Both the position numbers and the translations under genes were made by a program. The notes beneath the pieces were generated by a model. The model ran no database searches. It was given only the letters and a program-made list of their open reading frames with translations, and was not told where the DNA came from. From contig JAUWMW010000052.1 in NCBI GenBank assembly GCA_030612965.1, forward strand, positions 1 through 11,202: 11,202 bases of DNA. Reading direction: 5' to 3'. Of the stretch, positions 1-7,444 are shown piece by piece. This stretch comes from a bacterium. GTDB taxonomy: Bacteria > Zixibacteria > MSB-5A5 > GN15 > FEB-12. The first letter of the stretch is position 1. Each line of letters begins with the position of its first letter.

Positions 1-65
1 TCTGAACTCTCGGCCATCTTCACAGCCGAAAGCTTGAAATCCCGGTCAAAATTACGACGAGACAT
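1..65 (-). CDS. IS3/IS911-type transposase OrfA, N-terminal fragment (cut by window edge)
   Basis: An ATG at 65-63 opens a frame that stays open to the window edge (21 full codons). It begins MSRRNFDRDFKLSAVKMAE. The pattern of basic residues, then F-x-R/D-x-FK, then AVK, matches the start of the helix-turn-helix domain (HTH_Tnp_1) of IS3/IS911 OrfA proteins, which bind the element's ends and work with OrfB through programmed frameshifting. An ideal GGAGGT ribosome site sits 7 nt upstream (plus-strand 73-78). The gene is truncated only by the window, so nothing can be said about whether it is intact. It is too short for most ORF callers. Confidence comes from the motif plus the adjacent IS-like terminus. 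Confidence 0.72.
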   Translation of the reverse strand, partial: MSRRNFDRDFKLSAVKMAESS

Positions 66-132
66 AATGAACACCTCCAAAGCCAACTTAACACGACCTT
101 CAAAAAGTGTCCACCTTTTTGGGGGAAGATCA
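1..132 (-). mobile_element. IS3-family insertion sequence, left end only
   Basis: Read on the minus strand, the element begins at 132 with TGATCTTCCCCC and runs on to AAGGTGGACAC. This is the TG-initiated, C-run plus TGGACA style of terminal inverted repeat seen in many IS3-family elements. About 65 nt inside it is an OrfA start codon with a strong ribosome site. The other end, OrfB and any target duplication lie outside the window, so neither completeness nor subgroup can be judged. The family assignment rests on the OrfA N-terminus together with the end sequence. The exact boundary at 132 is inferred from the 5'-TG rule and has not been checked against a second copy. Confidence 0.7.
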
Positions 133-180
133 AACCCCTGATCCAAAGGATCGCCCCGAGCGCAGTCGAGGGGCAGGTTT
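133..180. repeat. Twin-hairpin intergenic element beside the IS end
   Basis: Two inverted repeats lie back to back between the IS end and the methyltransferase stop. The first, at 140-152, is GATCC-AAA-GGATC, a perfect 5-bp stem. The second, at 153-174, has GCCC and CGA on the left pairing with TCG and GGGC on the right, with a two-base AG bulge and loop GCGCAG. The core CGAGCGCAGTCG resembles a short palindromic motif that recurs in the intergenic DNA of many bacterial genomes; that statement is from memory and was not searched. No T-run follows on either strand, so this is not a classical intrinsic terminator. It could still end the minus-strand operon or protect mRNA 3' ends. Confidence 0.5.
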
Positions 181-204
181 CGACATTCTGGCCACGGTGT
201 CAGT

Positions 205-867
205 CTACCGGGTTTCCAGGACCACCGACCAGTAGCAGACGCCGTAGGTGAGGCGCTCGATCCGAAAACGCTCGGCAAAAACCGTCCGGAGTTGGGGCTC
301 ATCGAAGTAGTTCTTGATAATCAGATACTCGGGGCCGGAGTCAAGCCGCCTTTTGATCAGGTTGTTGCCGTGCGCATCGGTGCCGACCGAGTTGTGGCTG
401 AGACCCTCGGCGGGCGGGTTGTTGTCGATCATCCAGATCACACCGTGTGGCGCCGATAACTCTTTAATAGTGTCAAAAAGCCGGTCATAGTCCTGCAACG
501 GGTGGTGCGAGAACCAAAAGCCAAGCGCAACCACATCGAAGCCACCGCCGACCAAAGGCACCTGGTTCAAGTCTGCCTGGATGAAATCGACCGCACAGCC
601 ATAACTCTTGCGTCGCGCTTCCCGGATCATCTCAGGTGAGATGTCGGCGGCCACAATGCCTGCAGCCGTCTGAGACATTCTCTGAAGCCAATAACCGGTG
701 CCGCAAGCGAGGTCAAGCACTTTCTTGCCCGCGGTAAGCTGCTGCAACCGGTCCGCCTCAGCCGATAGTTCAGCCCGACGCTGGGGTGCGTCACGGTAGT
801 AAATCTGCTCATATTCAGGCGCGCGGTTGCGATAGTATTTCAGAAGTTCGGAATCATTTATAGGCAT
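205..867 (-). CDS. Class I SAM-dependent methyltransferase
   Basis: This 220-residue protein has a seven-stranded Rossmann methyltransferase fold. Motif I is VLDLACGTGYW (about residues 50-60), which binds S-adenosylmethionine. It is followed by an acidic AADIS (about 73-77) that would hold the ribose hydroxyls, and by FDVVALGFWFSHHP as the post-motif strand. The substrate cannot be read from sequence; small molecules or quinone-like compounds are typical of such short members. I chose ATG at 867, preceded by GAGTGGA, over an in-frame TTG at 885 that overlaps the upstream TGA (882-884) and has no clear ribosome site. Using 885 would add six residues (MSEWNA). It is the last gene of the minus-strand run, 14 nt after the flavoprotein gene, so it is probably translated from the same transcript. 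Confidence 0.85.
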   Translation of the reverse strand: MPINDSELLKYYRNRAPEYEQIYYRDAPQRRAELSAEADRLQQLTAGKKVLDLACGTGYWLQRMSQTAAGIVAADISPEMIREARRKSYGCAVDFIQADLNQVPLVGGGFDVVALGFWFSHHPLQDYDRLFDTIKELSAPHGVIWMIDNNPPAEGLSHNSVGTDAHGNNLIKRRLDSGPEYLIIKNYFDEPQLRTVFAERFRIERLTYGVCYWSVVLETR

Positions 868-881
868 GGCATTCCACTCGC

Positions 882-1532
882 TCAAACGTCTGGTGAAAGG
901 TCGGTGCTGCTCTCTTTGCAGGAGTCCAGAATTTTCTGCGCCAGTTGTTTTCCCAGTTCGTCGGCCTGCTGAAGGACGGTGGGATCGTCCTTGGCCGTTC
1001 CGGCTCTGGTAAAGTCACCTGAATGATAGATGAGCATTCCCTCGTTGACTATATTGATCCACTCAAAAAAACCGGCGATCACTCTTCGCGCTCCCTCGAA
1101 CCAACCCCGCTCCCCACCCACTAAAACCATCGCCCCCGGCCGGGAGCGAATCAGTCGCCTCAGGAAATAATGATCCGGATCTACGTTTTCGTAGTCGGGC
1201 GGGCAAAAACAGTTGCAGCGATCGATGAACATCTTGGCCTGAGCACTTACCGAGTCGAAATAAAGCGGCGAGCCGAACAGCAGGCAATCGCACTCAACCA
1301 ACGCCTGGTACACCGACGTCAGATCATCGTCAAAAAGGCAATACTTCGGCGCGGGTGATTCGCCGCACGCCTGACAGGGAATGTAGGTCAGGTCGTTCAG
1401 GCGGACCTTCGTTCTTTGTACTCGATCTTCTCCACCCAGTGTCTCGACCACAGCACCAGCAATCCGATTGAGTATAAAATCGGTCGATGAGTCCTCTACC
1501 GGCGAACCGGACATCGCAAGCAGCTTAATCAA
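882..1532 (-). CDS. Flavodoxin-fold NAD(P)H-dependent FMN reductase / iron-sulfur flavoprotein-like protein
   Basis: A 216-residue flavodoxin-like protein of the WrbA/ISF superfamily (COG0655-like). Strand 1 plus the FMN phosphate loop is IKLLAMSGSP (residues 2-11). LLFGSPLYFDSVSAQAKMFIDR is the hallmark second FMN loop. MVLVGGERGWFEGA is the third loop. It would bind FMN and transfer electrons from NAD(P)H or ferredoxin; the acceptor is unknown. The start is TTG at 1532, because the first strand must precede SGSP and a GAGGGGG ribosome site lies 6 nt upstream; it overlaps the ABC-F stop by 8 nt. The first in-frame ATG (1514) would delete most of strand 1. The frame stays open upstream to 1688, but that part overlaps ABC-F. 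The cysteine cluster is incomplete (CQACGES, then C five residues later), which makes a 4Fe-4S site doubtful. Confidence 0.82.
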   Translation of the reverse strand: MIKLLAMSGSPVEDSSTDFILNRIAGAVVETLGGEDRVQRTKVRLNDLTYIPCQACGESPAPKYCLFDDDLTSVYQALVECDCLLFGSPLYFDSVSAQAKMFIDRCNCFCPPDYENVDPDHYFLRRLIRSRPGAMVLVGGERGWFEGARRVIAGFFEWINIVNEGMLIYHSGDFTRAGTAKDDPTVLQQADELGKQLAQKILDSCKESSTDLSPDV

Positions 1533-3408
1533 GGTCGACCCCCTCAAGTTCCTCAAGCCGTGCGTAGAGTCCGAGCAACTGTTCTTCAAGTTTCTTTTTG
1601 CGAACGGTCGAAGCGTTGAGGCGTTCCCAGTCCTCCGGCGCGATTTCGTTTTCGATAGCGCGATGAAGATTCTCCAATTCGCTCTCATGGCCGGCTATCT
1701 CATTGCGAGTCGCCTGGAGCGCCTTTTTGTGGCGTCCGCGCTGCTTTGATTTTTCCTTGAAAGCAAGGTAGGCCTCTTTGGATTTCACCGGCCGCGTCGT
1801 CGGGGTCTCTTCGACTGCTTCGGTTTTCTCTCGGAAGTAGGCATAGTTGCCGTCGTACATAGTGGCGGCGCCGTCCTTGAGGTACAAAACCCGTCCCACC
1901 ACTTTGTCGAGAAAATAGCGATCGTGGCTGACGATCAGGCAACTGCCGTCGTACTCAATCAGCGCTTCCTCCAAACGTTCGCGCGAATCCATGTCGAGAT
2001 GGTTGGTCGGCTCATCGAAGATGATGAAATTGGCCGGATGGTACAACAGCCGCGCCAGCGACAGTTTGGTCTTTTCGCCGCCTGACAGGCTGGAGACAAG
2101 TTTGAACGGGTCCTCATCGGAAAACCCGAAGCGGGCCAGGTAGGAACGAATCTTTCCAACCACGGCTTGGGGGTCCATCTCCCACAGCGAGTCCAGAACG
2201 GTCGATTCGGGATTGAGGTCGGACAGTTCCTGATCGAAATAGGCCACCTCGACCTGATGGCCCAGGCGAATTTCTCCCCTGACCGGCGCCAACTGCCCCA
2301 CCAACGTCTTTAACAGGGTGGACTTGCCGGAACCGTTGCGACCGATGATACCCAGCTTGTCGCCGCGGTAGACATCGAAAGACAGGCTCCGGACTACAAT
2401 GTTGGCGCCATACCCAAGCGACAGATCGCTGACCGCCAGCAGATGCGCCCACGACCGCCCGGACGAAGTTACATTGATTCTGGCTGCCCGGCCGTCACCA
2501 CGAGGGGGATCGAGTCTCTTGATGCGGCCCAGATACTTGAGTTTCGATTGCGCCTGTTTGGTTTTCTGTCCAGCCATGTGACGGCGCACGAACTCTTCCA
2601 GCCGTTTAATTTCTTCCTGCTGATGACGGTAGCGATGTTGGTGCTGCGTCCGCCGGGCGGCTCTTTCGGTCAGATACTTTTCCAGACCTCCACTGTAGAA
2701 TTCCAGCTTGCCGAAGCGCAACTCCCAAATCTCTACGGTGGCAGCGGCCAGGAACGAACGATCATGCGACACAACAACAAAACTGCGTTCGGTCGCTTGC
2801 AGGTACTCTTCCAGCCAACGCGTGGACTCGATATCGAGATGGTTGGTCGGCTCATCGAGAAGCATCAAATTCCCCTTTCCCGCCAGCGCCCGTGCCAATC
2901 CGGCCCGGTTGCGCTCACCGCCGGAAAAGTACTTGATCAACTCCCTGTGCCGCGCCGGTTCAAACCCCAGCCCGTGCAGGATGGTCTCCACATCGTGTTC
3001 AAAACTGAACCCGCCCTCCTGCTCGAACTTTTGCTGCAAGTCACCCAGTTGATTCAAGCGTTCGCTATCTTCCGGCTGATGTTGCAAGTGACGTTCCAAC
3101 GCCGCGATCTCGGTGTGCATCGCGGCCAGTTCGTCACGCGCCGAAGCAACATAGTCGAAAAGCGTTTTCTCAGTGTAAGCGGTGAGGTCCTGTTCGATGT
3201 AATCGATGCGACACTGTTTGGAACGATGGATCACCCCCCGGTCGAGTTCCATCCGTCCGGCAATGATCTCAAACAGCGTGGTCTTGCCGCACCCATTCTT
3301 GCCCACAAGGCCGATACGGTGGTTGGCTTTGATAGTGAAGGATACGTCGTCGAGAATTACCTGATCGTTGAACTTTCGGGAGATTCTCTCTGCCGCCACC
3401 AGCGTCAT
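1525..3408 (-). CDS. ABC-F family ATPase (YheS/YdiF-like translation factor)
   Basis: A 627-residue soluble protein with two ABC domains and no membrane segments, as expected for ABC-F proteins, which bind the ribosomal E site and relieve stalling or resist ribosome-targeting antibiotics. Domain 1 has Walker A GKNGCGKT (36-43), signature SGGER (162-166) and Walker B LLDEPTNHLD (183-192). Domain 2 has GRNGSGKS, LSGGEKTK and IFDEPTNHLD. The interdomain linker contains FVRRHMAGQKTKQAQSKLK, close to the linker of YheS/YdiF-type members. The C-terminus is a charged coiled coil (roughly 540-620). Both catalytic glutamates are present. Start ATG 3408 has GAGGAG 5 nt upstream and overlaps the preceding TGA as ATGA. 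The frame extends 23 codons further upstream, but into the BatA-like gene. The exact subfamily is less certain than the family. Confidence 0.93.
   Translation of the reverse strand: MTLVAAERISRKFNDQVILDDVSFTIKANHRIGLVGKNGCGKTTLFEIIAGRMELDRGVIHRSKQCRIDYIEQDLTAYTEKTLFDYVASARDELAAMHTEIAALERHLQHQPEDSERLNQLGDLQQKFEQEGGFSFEHDVETILHGLGFEPARHRELIKYFSGGERNRAGLARALAGKGNLMLLDEPTNHLDIESTRWLEEYLQATERSFVVVSHDRSFLAAATVEIWELRFGKLEFYSGGLEKYLTERAARRTQHQHRYRHQQEEIKRLEEFVRRHMAGQKTKQAQSKLKYLGRIKRLDPPRGDGRAARINVTSSGRSWAHLLAVSDLSLGYGANIVVRSLSFDVYRGDKLGIIGRNGSGKSTLLKTLVGQLAPVRGEIRLGHQVEVAYFDQELSDLNPESTVLDSLWEMDPQAVVGKIRSYLARFGFSDEDPFKLVSSLSGGEKTKLSLARLLYHPANFIIFDEPTNHLDMDSRERLEEALIEYDGSCLIVSHDRYFLDKVVGRVLYLKDGAATMYDGNYAYFREKTEAVEETPTTRPVKSKEAYLAFKEKSKQRGRHKKALQATRNEIAGHESELENLHRAIENEIAPEDWERLNASTVRKKKLEEQLLGLYARLEELEGVDLD
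1539..1545 (-). promoter_or_regulatory. Ribosome-binding site deciding the TTG start of the flavoprotein gene
   Basis: On the minus strand GAGGGGG lies inside the last codons of the ABC-F gene, 6 nt before TTG at 1532-1530. Together with the need for an N-terminal beta strand, it supports the non-ATG start and suggests translational coupling to ABC-F termination. Confidence 0.5.
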
Positions 3409-5480
3409 GGCGACTCCTCGGAGCCGACGCCGCGGGCCAGGAGCATTTCGACCAGCAACAGGATGGCAGCGAGCCACAGAAACAGCGACCAGAGCTCCTT
3501 GCCAAAACGCAACTCGGAGATTACAGTTATCAGGTCGGCAGTCGTCGGTACGAGATGATGTTCAGCGGCGCCGAGCGCGGAGACCATTTGATCGACATCA
3601 ACTACCGCCAGGTCGGCTTCAACGGGACTCAGGTTCAGGGCAAAGCGATCAACCTCCTGACCAAGATAAGTTGTACGATAGATACCCGGCTGATCCGCAG
3701 CATCGGGGCGATACAGGAGCCGATCACCTTCTTCCTGGGGCGGCACAATGTAAACACTGCTGTCGGGCGCCCGCAACTGCAAGGGTGAACGAAGCGAACC
3801 TCGTATGTTCACACTGCGGGCGATATTCTGCCCGACGAAAAGTTCGAGATCGACACTGCTCAGATCGGACGCCAGGTACTCCGCCACCCGTGAAACAAAA
3901 GGCACAAAGAAAGCATGGCCGGTGAGGTCGGAGTACTCAGGCGACATCGGCCCGGTGAAAGTCAGGACGCGACCGCGTCCGTAACGACGCTCGACCAGCG
4001 CCGGTCGGTCGCCGGAGAAACGCATCAACACCCGGCTATCCGACAACAGACTCAACCGGGGCAGGGTGTAGAATTTCACCTGGGGAGGTTTACCGTCTTC
4101 AAAATCGAAGACGGAGAAAATCGGATGTTCCAGATCGACGGAGCTAAACGTGTAGTAGCCGGCCCTGCTGACTGATGTCTTGATCGGTTCTTCGATGACC
4201 ACGCCGGTCGTGACGGACCATTGACGATTGAACGTTTCGGTGTCAGTCTGTGAACCGTAGATCACGAACAGTGCCTTGCCCCGATCCACGAACGACCACA
4301 AGCGCTCGACATAGCTGTCGCTCAGTGCGCTGACACCGGCAAGTATGACTACATCGTAGTCCCGGAAGTTCACACCGGAGAGCTGCTCAGGGTCAGCTTC
4401 CTTGACCGACCAATACTGGTTGACGCTCGGCGCCGGGGTCAGCGCCAACGATACGAAGCGTGAGGTATTGTCACCGCGGATAATAAGGACGTTGAAACGA
4501 TCGGGAATATGCAGACTGAAGTAGAAACGATTGTCGGCGGCAAAGCGGTCATCGGAGAGTTCTATCCATCCGGAATGAAACCCGGTGTGGGACACGGATC
4601 GGGTGAAGCGCACGGCTGTCTCTCCTCCGGCGGCCACGCGCACGTCGGTTTGTGCCACTCGGTTGCCGTCAAGGAAAAGTGAGGCGATCAGGTCGTCTCG
4701 ATCGGTCGCGCTGTAGTTCTTGACGGTAGCTGTCAGGTCAAAATCATGCCCCGGCATCAGCAACTGACCACCGAAGTCGATCCCGGTGATGCCACAGTTG
4801 TCGATTTCCTCCAGTGGCAGTTCCACCAGACAGATTCGGGCGTCACTCTCGGCAAGAACCATCCGATCCGGCAGGTTGCGGCGCTGGCGGTCAGTAACCA
4901 GATAGATTTCCCGGTTAAGATTGTCGGAGCGCTCAAGAAGGGTCAGCGCCTTATCCAAACCACTCTGCAAATCAGCCGAGGATGAACCTGGACGCAGTCG
5001 GCTCAAGAGGTCGCCAGCTGTCGCTGACGAACTGAAATCGACGGCTTCATCACCCCCGGCGGTCGCATCCAAAGGTAACAGGGCCACTTGGTCGGCCTCG
5101 CCGAATGTGGCTAACAGTTGTTCGGTGCGCTTGCGGGCCAGTTCGAACAGGTCGCCGTCGGCCACGTACCGATTCATCGAAGCCGAGTTATCAAACAAAA
5201 CCACCGCCGACACCGCCGCGTGTGAGCCGAGACCGCCCTCTTTCATAGTTGGACGGGCAAAGGCCAGGACCACCGCCAGGATAATCAGCATCCTGAGAAT
5301 CAATAGCAACAACTGACGTATCTTGAGTCGGCGCACCTGACGTCGCTGCATCGCCTTCAGATGCTTGAGCGAAGAGAACTCGATTACCTTCACCCGCCGC
5401 TTGGAGAACAGGTGGATAATCAGCGGTATCAGAGTGGCCGCGGCGGCTATGAGAACAGTCGAGTTAAGGAAGTTGAACAT
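3405..5480 (-). CDS. BatA-like membrane protein with vWA domain
   Basis: A 691-residue inner-membrane protein. The N-terminus has the BatA/aerotolerance-regulator two-helix anchor: a helix at about 8-25, the basic stretch SKRRVKVIEFSSLKHLK, and a second helix at about 57-75 ending in FARP. A vWA domain follows with an intact metal-ion-dependent adhesion site, DNSAS (97-101), and a later LVTDRQ. The middle contains DYDVVILAGVSALSD, a class-I-glutamine-amidotransferase-like segment common in long BatA relatives. A final helix spans about 663-682. BatA proteins usually sit beside MoxR and DUF58 genes and act in envelope stress or protein assembly; neither is within this window. ATG 5480 follows the upstream stop by 9 nt with only a weak ribosome site. 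The stop overlaps ABC-F as ATGA. Function is inferred from family only. Confidence 0.85.
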   Translation of the reverse strand: MFNFLNSTVLIAAAATLIPLIIHLFSKRRVKVIEFSSLKHLKAMQRRQVRRLKIRQLLLLILRMLIILAVVLAFARPTMKEGGLGSHAAVSAVVLFDNSASMNRYVADGDLFELARKRTEQLLATFGEADQVALLPLDATAGGDEAVDFSSSATAGDLLSRLRPGSSSADLQSGLDKALTLLERSDNLNREIYLVTDRQRRNLPDRMVLAESDARICLVELPLEEIDNCGITGIDFGGQLLMPGHDFDLTATVKNYSATDRDDLIASLFLDGNRVAQTDVRVAAGGETAVRFTRSVSHTGFHSGWIELSDDRFAADNRFYFSLHIPDRFNVLIIRGDNTSRFVSLALTPAPSVNQYWSVKEADPEQLSGVNFRDYDVVILAGVSALSDSYVERLWSFVDRGKALFVIYGSQTDTETFNRQWSVTTGVVIEEPIKTSVSRAGYYTFSSVDLEHPIFSVFDFEDGKPPQVKFYTLPRLSLLSDSRVLMRFSGDRPALVERRYGRGRVLTFTGPMSPEYSDLTGHAFFVPFVSRVAEYLASDLSSVDLELFVGQNIARSVNIRGSLRSPLQLRAPDSSVYIVPPQEEGDRLLYRPDAADQPGIYRTTYLGQEVDRFALNLSPVEADLAVVDVDQMVSALGAAEHHLVPTTADLITVISELRFGKELWSLFLWLAAILLLVEMLLARGVGSEESP
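3414..3419 (-). promoter_or_regulatory. Ribosome-binding site fixing the ABC-F start
   Basis: GAGGAG on the minus strand, 5 nt before ATG 3408-3406, lies within the last codons of the BatA-like gene. It selects this ATG over the longer upstream reading and fits reinitiation at the ATGA overlap. Confidence 0.7.
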
Positions 5481-5489
5481 CGTGCGGCG

Positions 5490-7388
5490 CTATTGAGTGT
5501 ACGGTGTCTGATAGTATGTTTGCGCCTCGCGCTGGTGGTAGTCAGCCGACGGCAAGGCCAGGACTTCCGAATAATGATCGATAGCCGCCTGGCGCTCGTT
5601 GGTTACATCGGCCAGCTTCCCCAGCCAGAGATGCATCATCCCGAGGTAGAACGGTCGCGTCTCAAGAAACAGGGCACCTTCAAGGTATCCGCGCGCCTCA
5701 CTGTACCGGTCCATACCCAGATAGCTCATACCCAGCCACAGATGGACGGACGGTGATGGGGTACCGGACTGAAGCGACATTTCAAGTCCTCGTATGGCCT
5801 GGGCGTAGTACTGAGTGGCCAACCCACGATCTTTCTCATCGGCGGAACGGCGCAGGATATCGGCCAGCATAACCATGGCGCCGGCGTGGGGTCCGCCTTT
5901 GGAGGGCTGGTTGACGATTTGTGTCAGATGTCCTGCAGCCGTTTCTTCGTCACCCCGGTGGAGATAATTCATGGCGAGGTTGAAGCGTATGCTATGACTG
6001 GTGGAGTCCAGACCGAAGGCTGTCGAGATATCCTTGTAGGCTTCATCGTACAGGCCGTTCATCATTCGGTAGGTACCCAGAGTCATCCAGTACGAGGCGG
6101 AACTGCTTTCCAGTTGCACCAATGCCTGCTGCGCCTCGGTAGCGCCGTAGTAGTCACCGTTGAATAAGCAAGCTCTCTTAAGCAGCGACAGATGCCTGAC
6201 CGAGTCCTGATGCGTCTTTGATAATTCCACCGCCGTCCGGCTGTAGCGCAGCATCAACTTGTAGTTGAACATGGCCTCGGCCAGTTCGGCATAGAAGACC
6301 AGACCCTCCGGATCGATAACGCTGGTGTCTACATAAGTCCGCCAGCCTTGTTCCAGTTCATCGATTGAGCGATTGTACTGCTCCTCGATCTTTTCCTTCA
6401 GATTCACGTCATCCGCCGCCACGTACAGCTTCTTGAACTCCGTCCAGCCAAACTCGTTGACCAGATACATCACGAAAGTAGCGGCGATGCGATCGGCCAG
6501 GTACGGATCGGCCGTATAGTATCGATAGGTATCCAGAAGCTCCACCAGCGGAGTGGCCTCACCGTCGGCCACGATCTCTTTCATGTCAAAGAGCGCAAAC
6601 GATATGTAGTTGGCCAGTCCCTCCGAAAGAAAGGGAGGCGCGTAACCATAGTTGCGCAGTACCGCCGTGTGCGCCAGCAGAAACGGATCGGCGGTGTTAA
6701 GCGCCTTAGTGAAGACAGCATGAGCCGTAGCCCTGGTGGGATCGACCGCTGTGCCGAATCGTTTGTCCCAGATAACCGACGGCAAGTAGCAAGGGCACAG
6801 GTAAACATCGTACTTGCCGGGGAGGGTGAAATTGTAGAGCGTTTGGATACGGCGGTAGTGCTCTTCCATGATCCCGCGCACGGCGCCCCAGTAGAAATCG
6901 CCCAGGGAGTTGGGCAGATAGTTTATGTCGAGGTGGGCCGATGGATCCTTCGTAAACGTCCCGGCGCGACGGTGGCTGAAGGAGCACGTCGCGGTATCGA
7001 TCTGAGCCATTCGCAGCGGCGTAAACTCAAACGTGAATCGTGAGGTGCCTTTGCCCTCGATATCCCCGATGCGCGCCGGCAGGCCGTACTCGACCCGAAA
7101 ACTTCGCGAGTAGGTGTTGGCTCTGGGACCGAGCGTAATGATGTGTACGGTGAATTCGCACCCGCTGCTGTCAGCCGCCTTGAGGTCGATATCAACCGAG
7201 AACGCCAGCAGGAATCCGGACGCAGGTATCCCTGCCACGAAGGTGCTGGTATCGGCGAACAGCAGGTGTTCGTACGAGGAGTCCGGGTCGTTCTGGTAAA
7301 TGGTGATAGCGCCGTCAATACCATCCTCCGACCAGGTCGGTGAGCCGGCCAGCAGTGCGATGAAAAGAAATGGAAAGAGCTTTTTCAT
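5490..7388 (-). CDS. Secreted TPR protein with degenerate peptidase-MA-like domain
   Basis: A 632-residue exported protein. MKKLFPFLFIALLAGSPTWS is a typical signal peptide (positive start, hydrophobic core, cleavage probably near residue 20), without a lipobox cysteine. Residues about 25-160 look like a beta-rich domain. Residues about 165-350 resemble the peptidase MA (gluzincin) fold: PPFLSEGLANYIS (251-263) matches the usual third-ligand helix with E256, but the expected HExxH is FLLAH (236-240), lacking the first histidine and the catalytic glutamate. From about 375 to 620 there are tetratricopeptide-like helix pairs, such as YWMTLGTYRMMNGLYDEA (from 433) and LWLGMSYLGMDRYSEA. It is probably a non-catalytic periplasmic scaffold working with the adjacent BatA-like protein, which is inference. 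AAGGA lies just before ATG 7388. Confidence 0.72.
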   Translation of the reverse strand: MKKLFPFLFIALLAGSPTWSEDGIDGAITIYQNDPDSSYEHLLFADTSTFVAGIPASGFLLAFSVDIDLKAADSSGCEFTVHIITLGPRANTYSRSFRVEYGLPARIGDIEGKGTSRFTFEFTPLRMAQIDTATCSFSHRRAGTFTKDPSAHLDINYLPNSLGDFYWGAVRGIMEEHYRRIQTLYNFTLPGKYDVYLCPCYLPSVIWDKRFGTAVDPTRATAHAVFTKALNTADPFLLAHTAVLRNYGYAPPFLSEGLANYISFALFDMKEIVADGEATPLVELLDTYRYYTADPYLADRIAATFVMYLVNEFGWTEFKKLYVAADDVNLKEKIEEQYNRSIDELEQGWRTYVDTSVIDPEGLVFYAELAEAMFNYKLMLRYSRTAVELSKTHQDSVRHLSLLKRACLFNGDYYGATEAQQALVQLESSSASYWMTLGTYRMMNGLYDEAYKDISTAFGLDSTSHSIRFNLAMNYLHRGDEETAAGHLTQIVNQPSKGGPHAGAMVMLADILRRSADEKDRGLATQYYAQAIRGLEMSLQSGTPSPSVHLWLGMSYLGMDRYSEARGYLEGALFLETRPFYLGMMHLWLGKLADVTNERQAAIDHYSEVLALPSADYHQREAQTYYQTPYTQ

Positions 7389-7444
7389 TGTTCCTTATAC
7401 CTGAGCAAGTGACAAAAGCCGATCAGGGACTGGCCGTTTCGACA

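Noticed and set aside
133..180. CRISPR-like or intrinsic terminator interpretation of the left hairpins
   Set aside because: There are no repeated units with spacers, and no T-run follows the stems on either strand.
1533..1688. 52-codon N-terminal extension of the flavoprotein
   Set aside because: It overlaps the ABC-F coiled-coil coding region, has no domain, and the flavodoxin fold begins naturally at TTG 1532.
3409..3477. 23-codon N-terminal extension of ABC-F
   Set aside because: It lies inside the 3' end of the BatA-like gene, and ATG 3408 has a good GAGGAG ribosome site and the expected family N-terminus.
2443..3558. Long plus-strand open frame (371 codons) opposite the ABC-F gene
   Set aside because: It lies antisense to a gene with unmistakable Walker and signature motifs, its product shows no recognisable domain, and high-GC third positions readily create such shadow frames.
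7389..7444. Possible promoter before the TPR gene (TATAAG on the minus strand)
   Set aside because: The -10-like box overlaps the ribosome site and has no acceptable -35 at 16-18 nt, so transcription would begin too close to the start codon.
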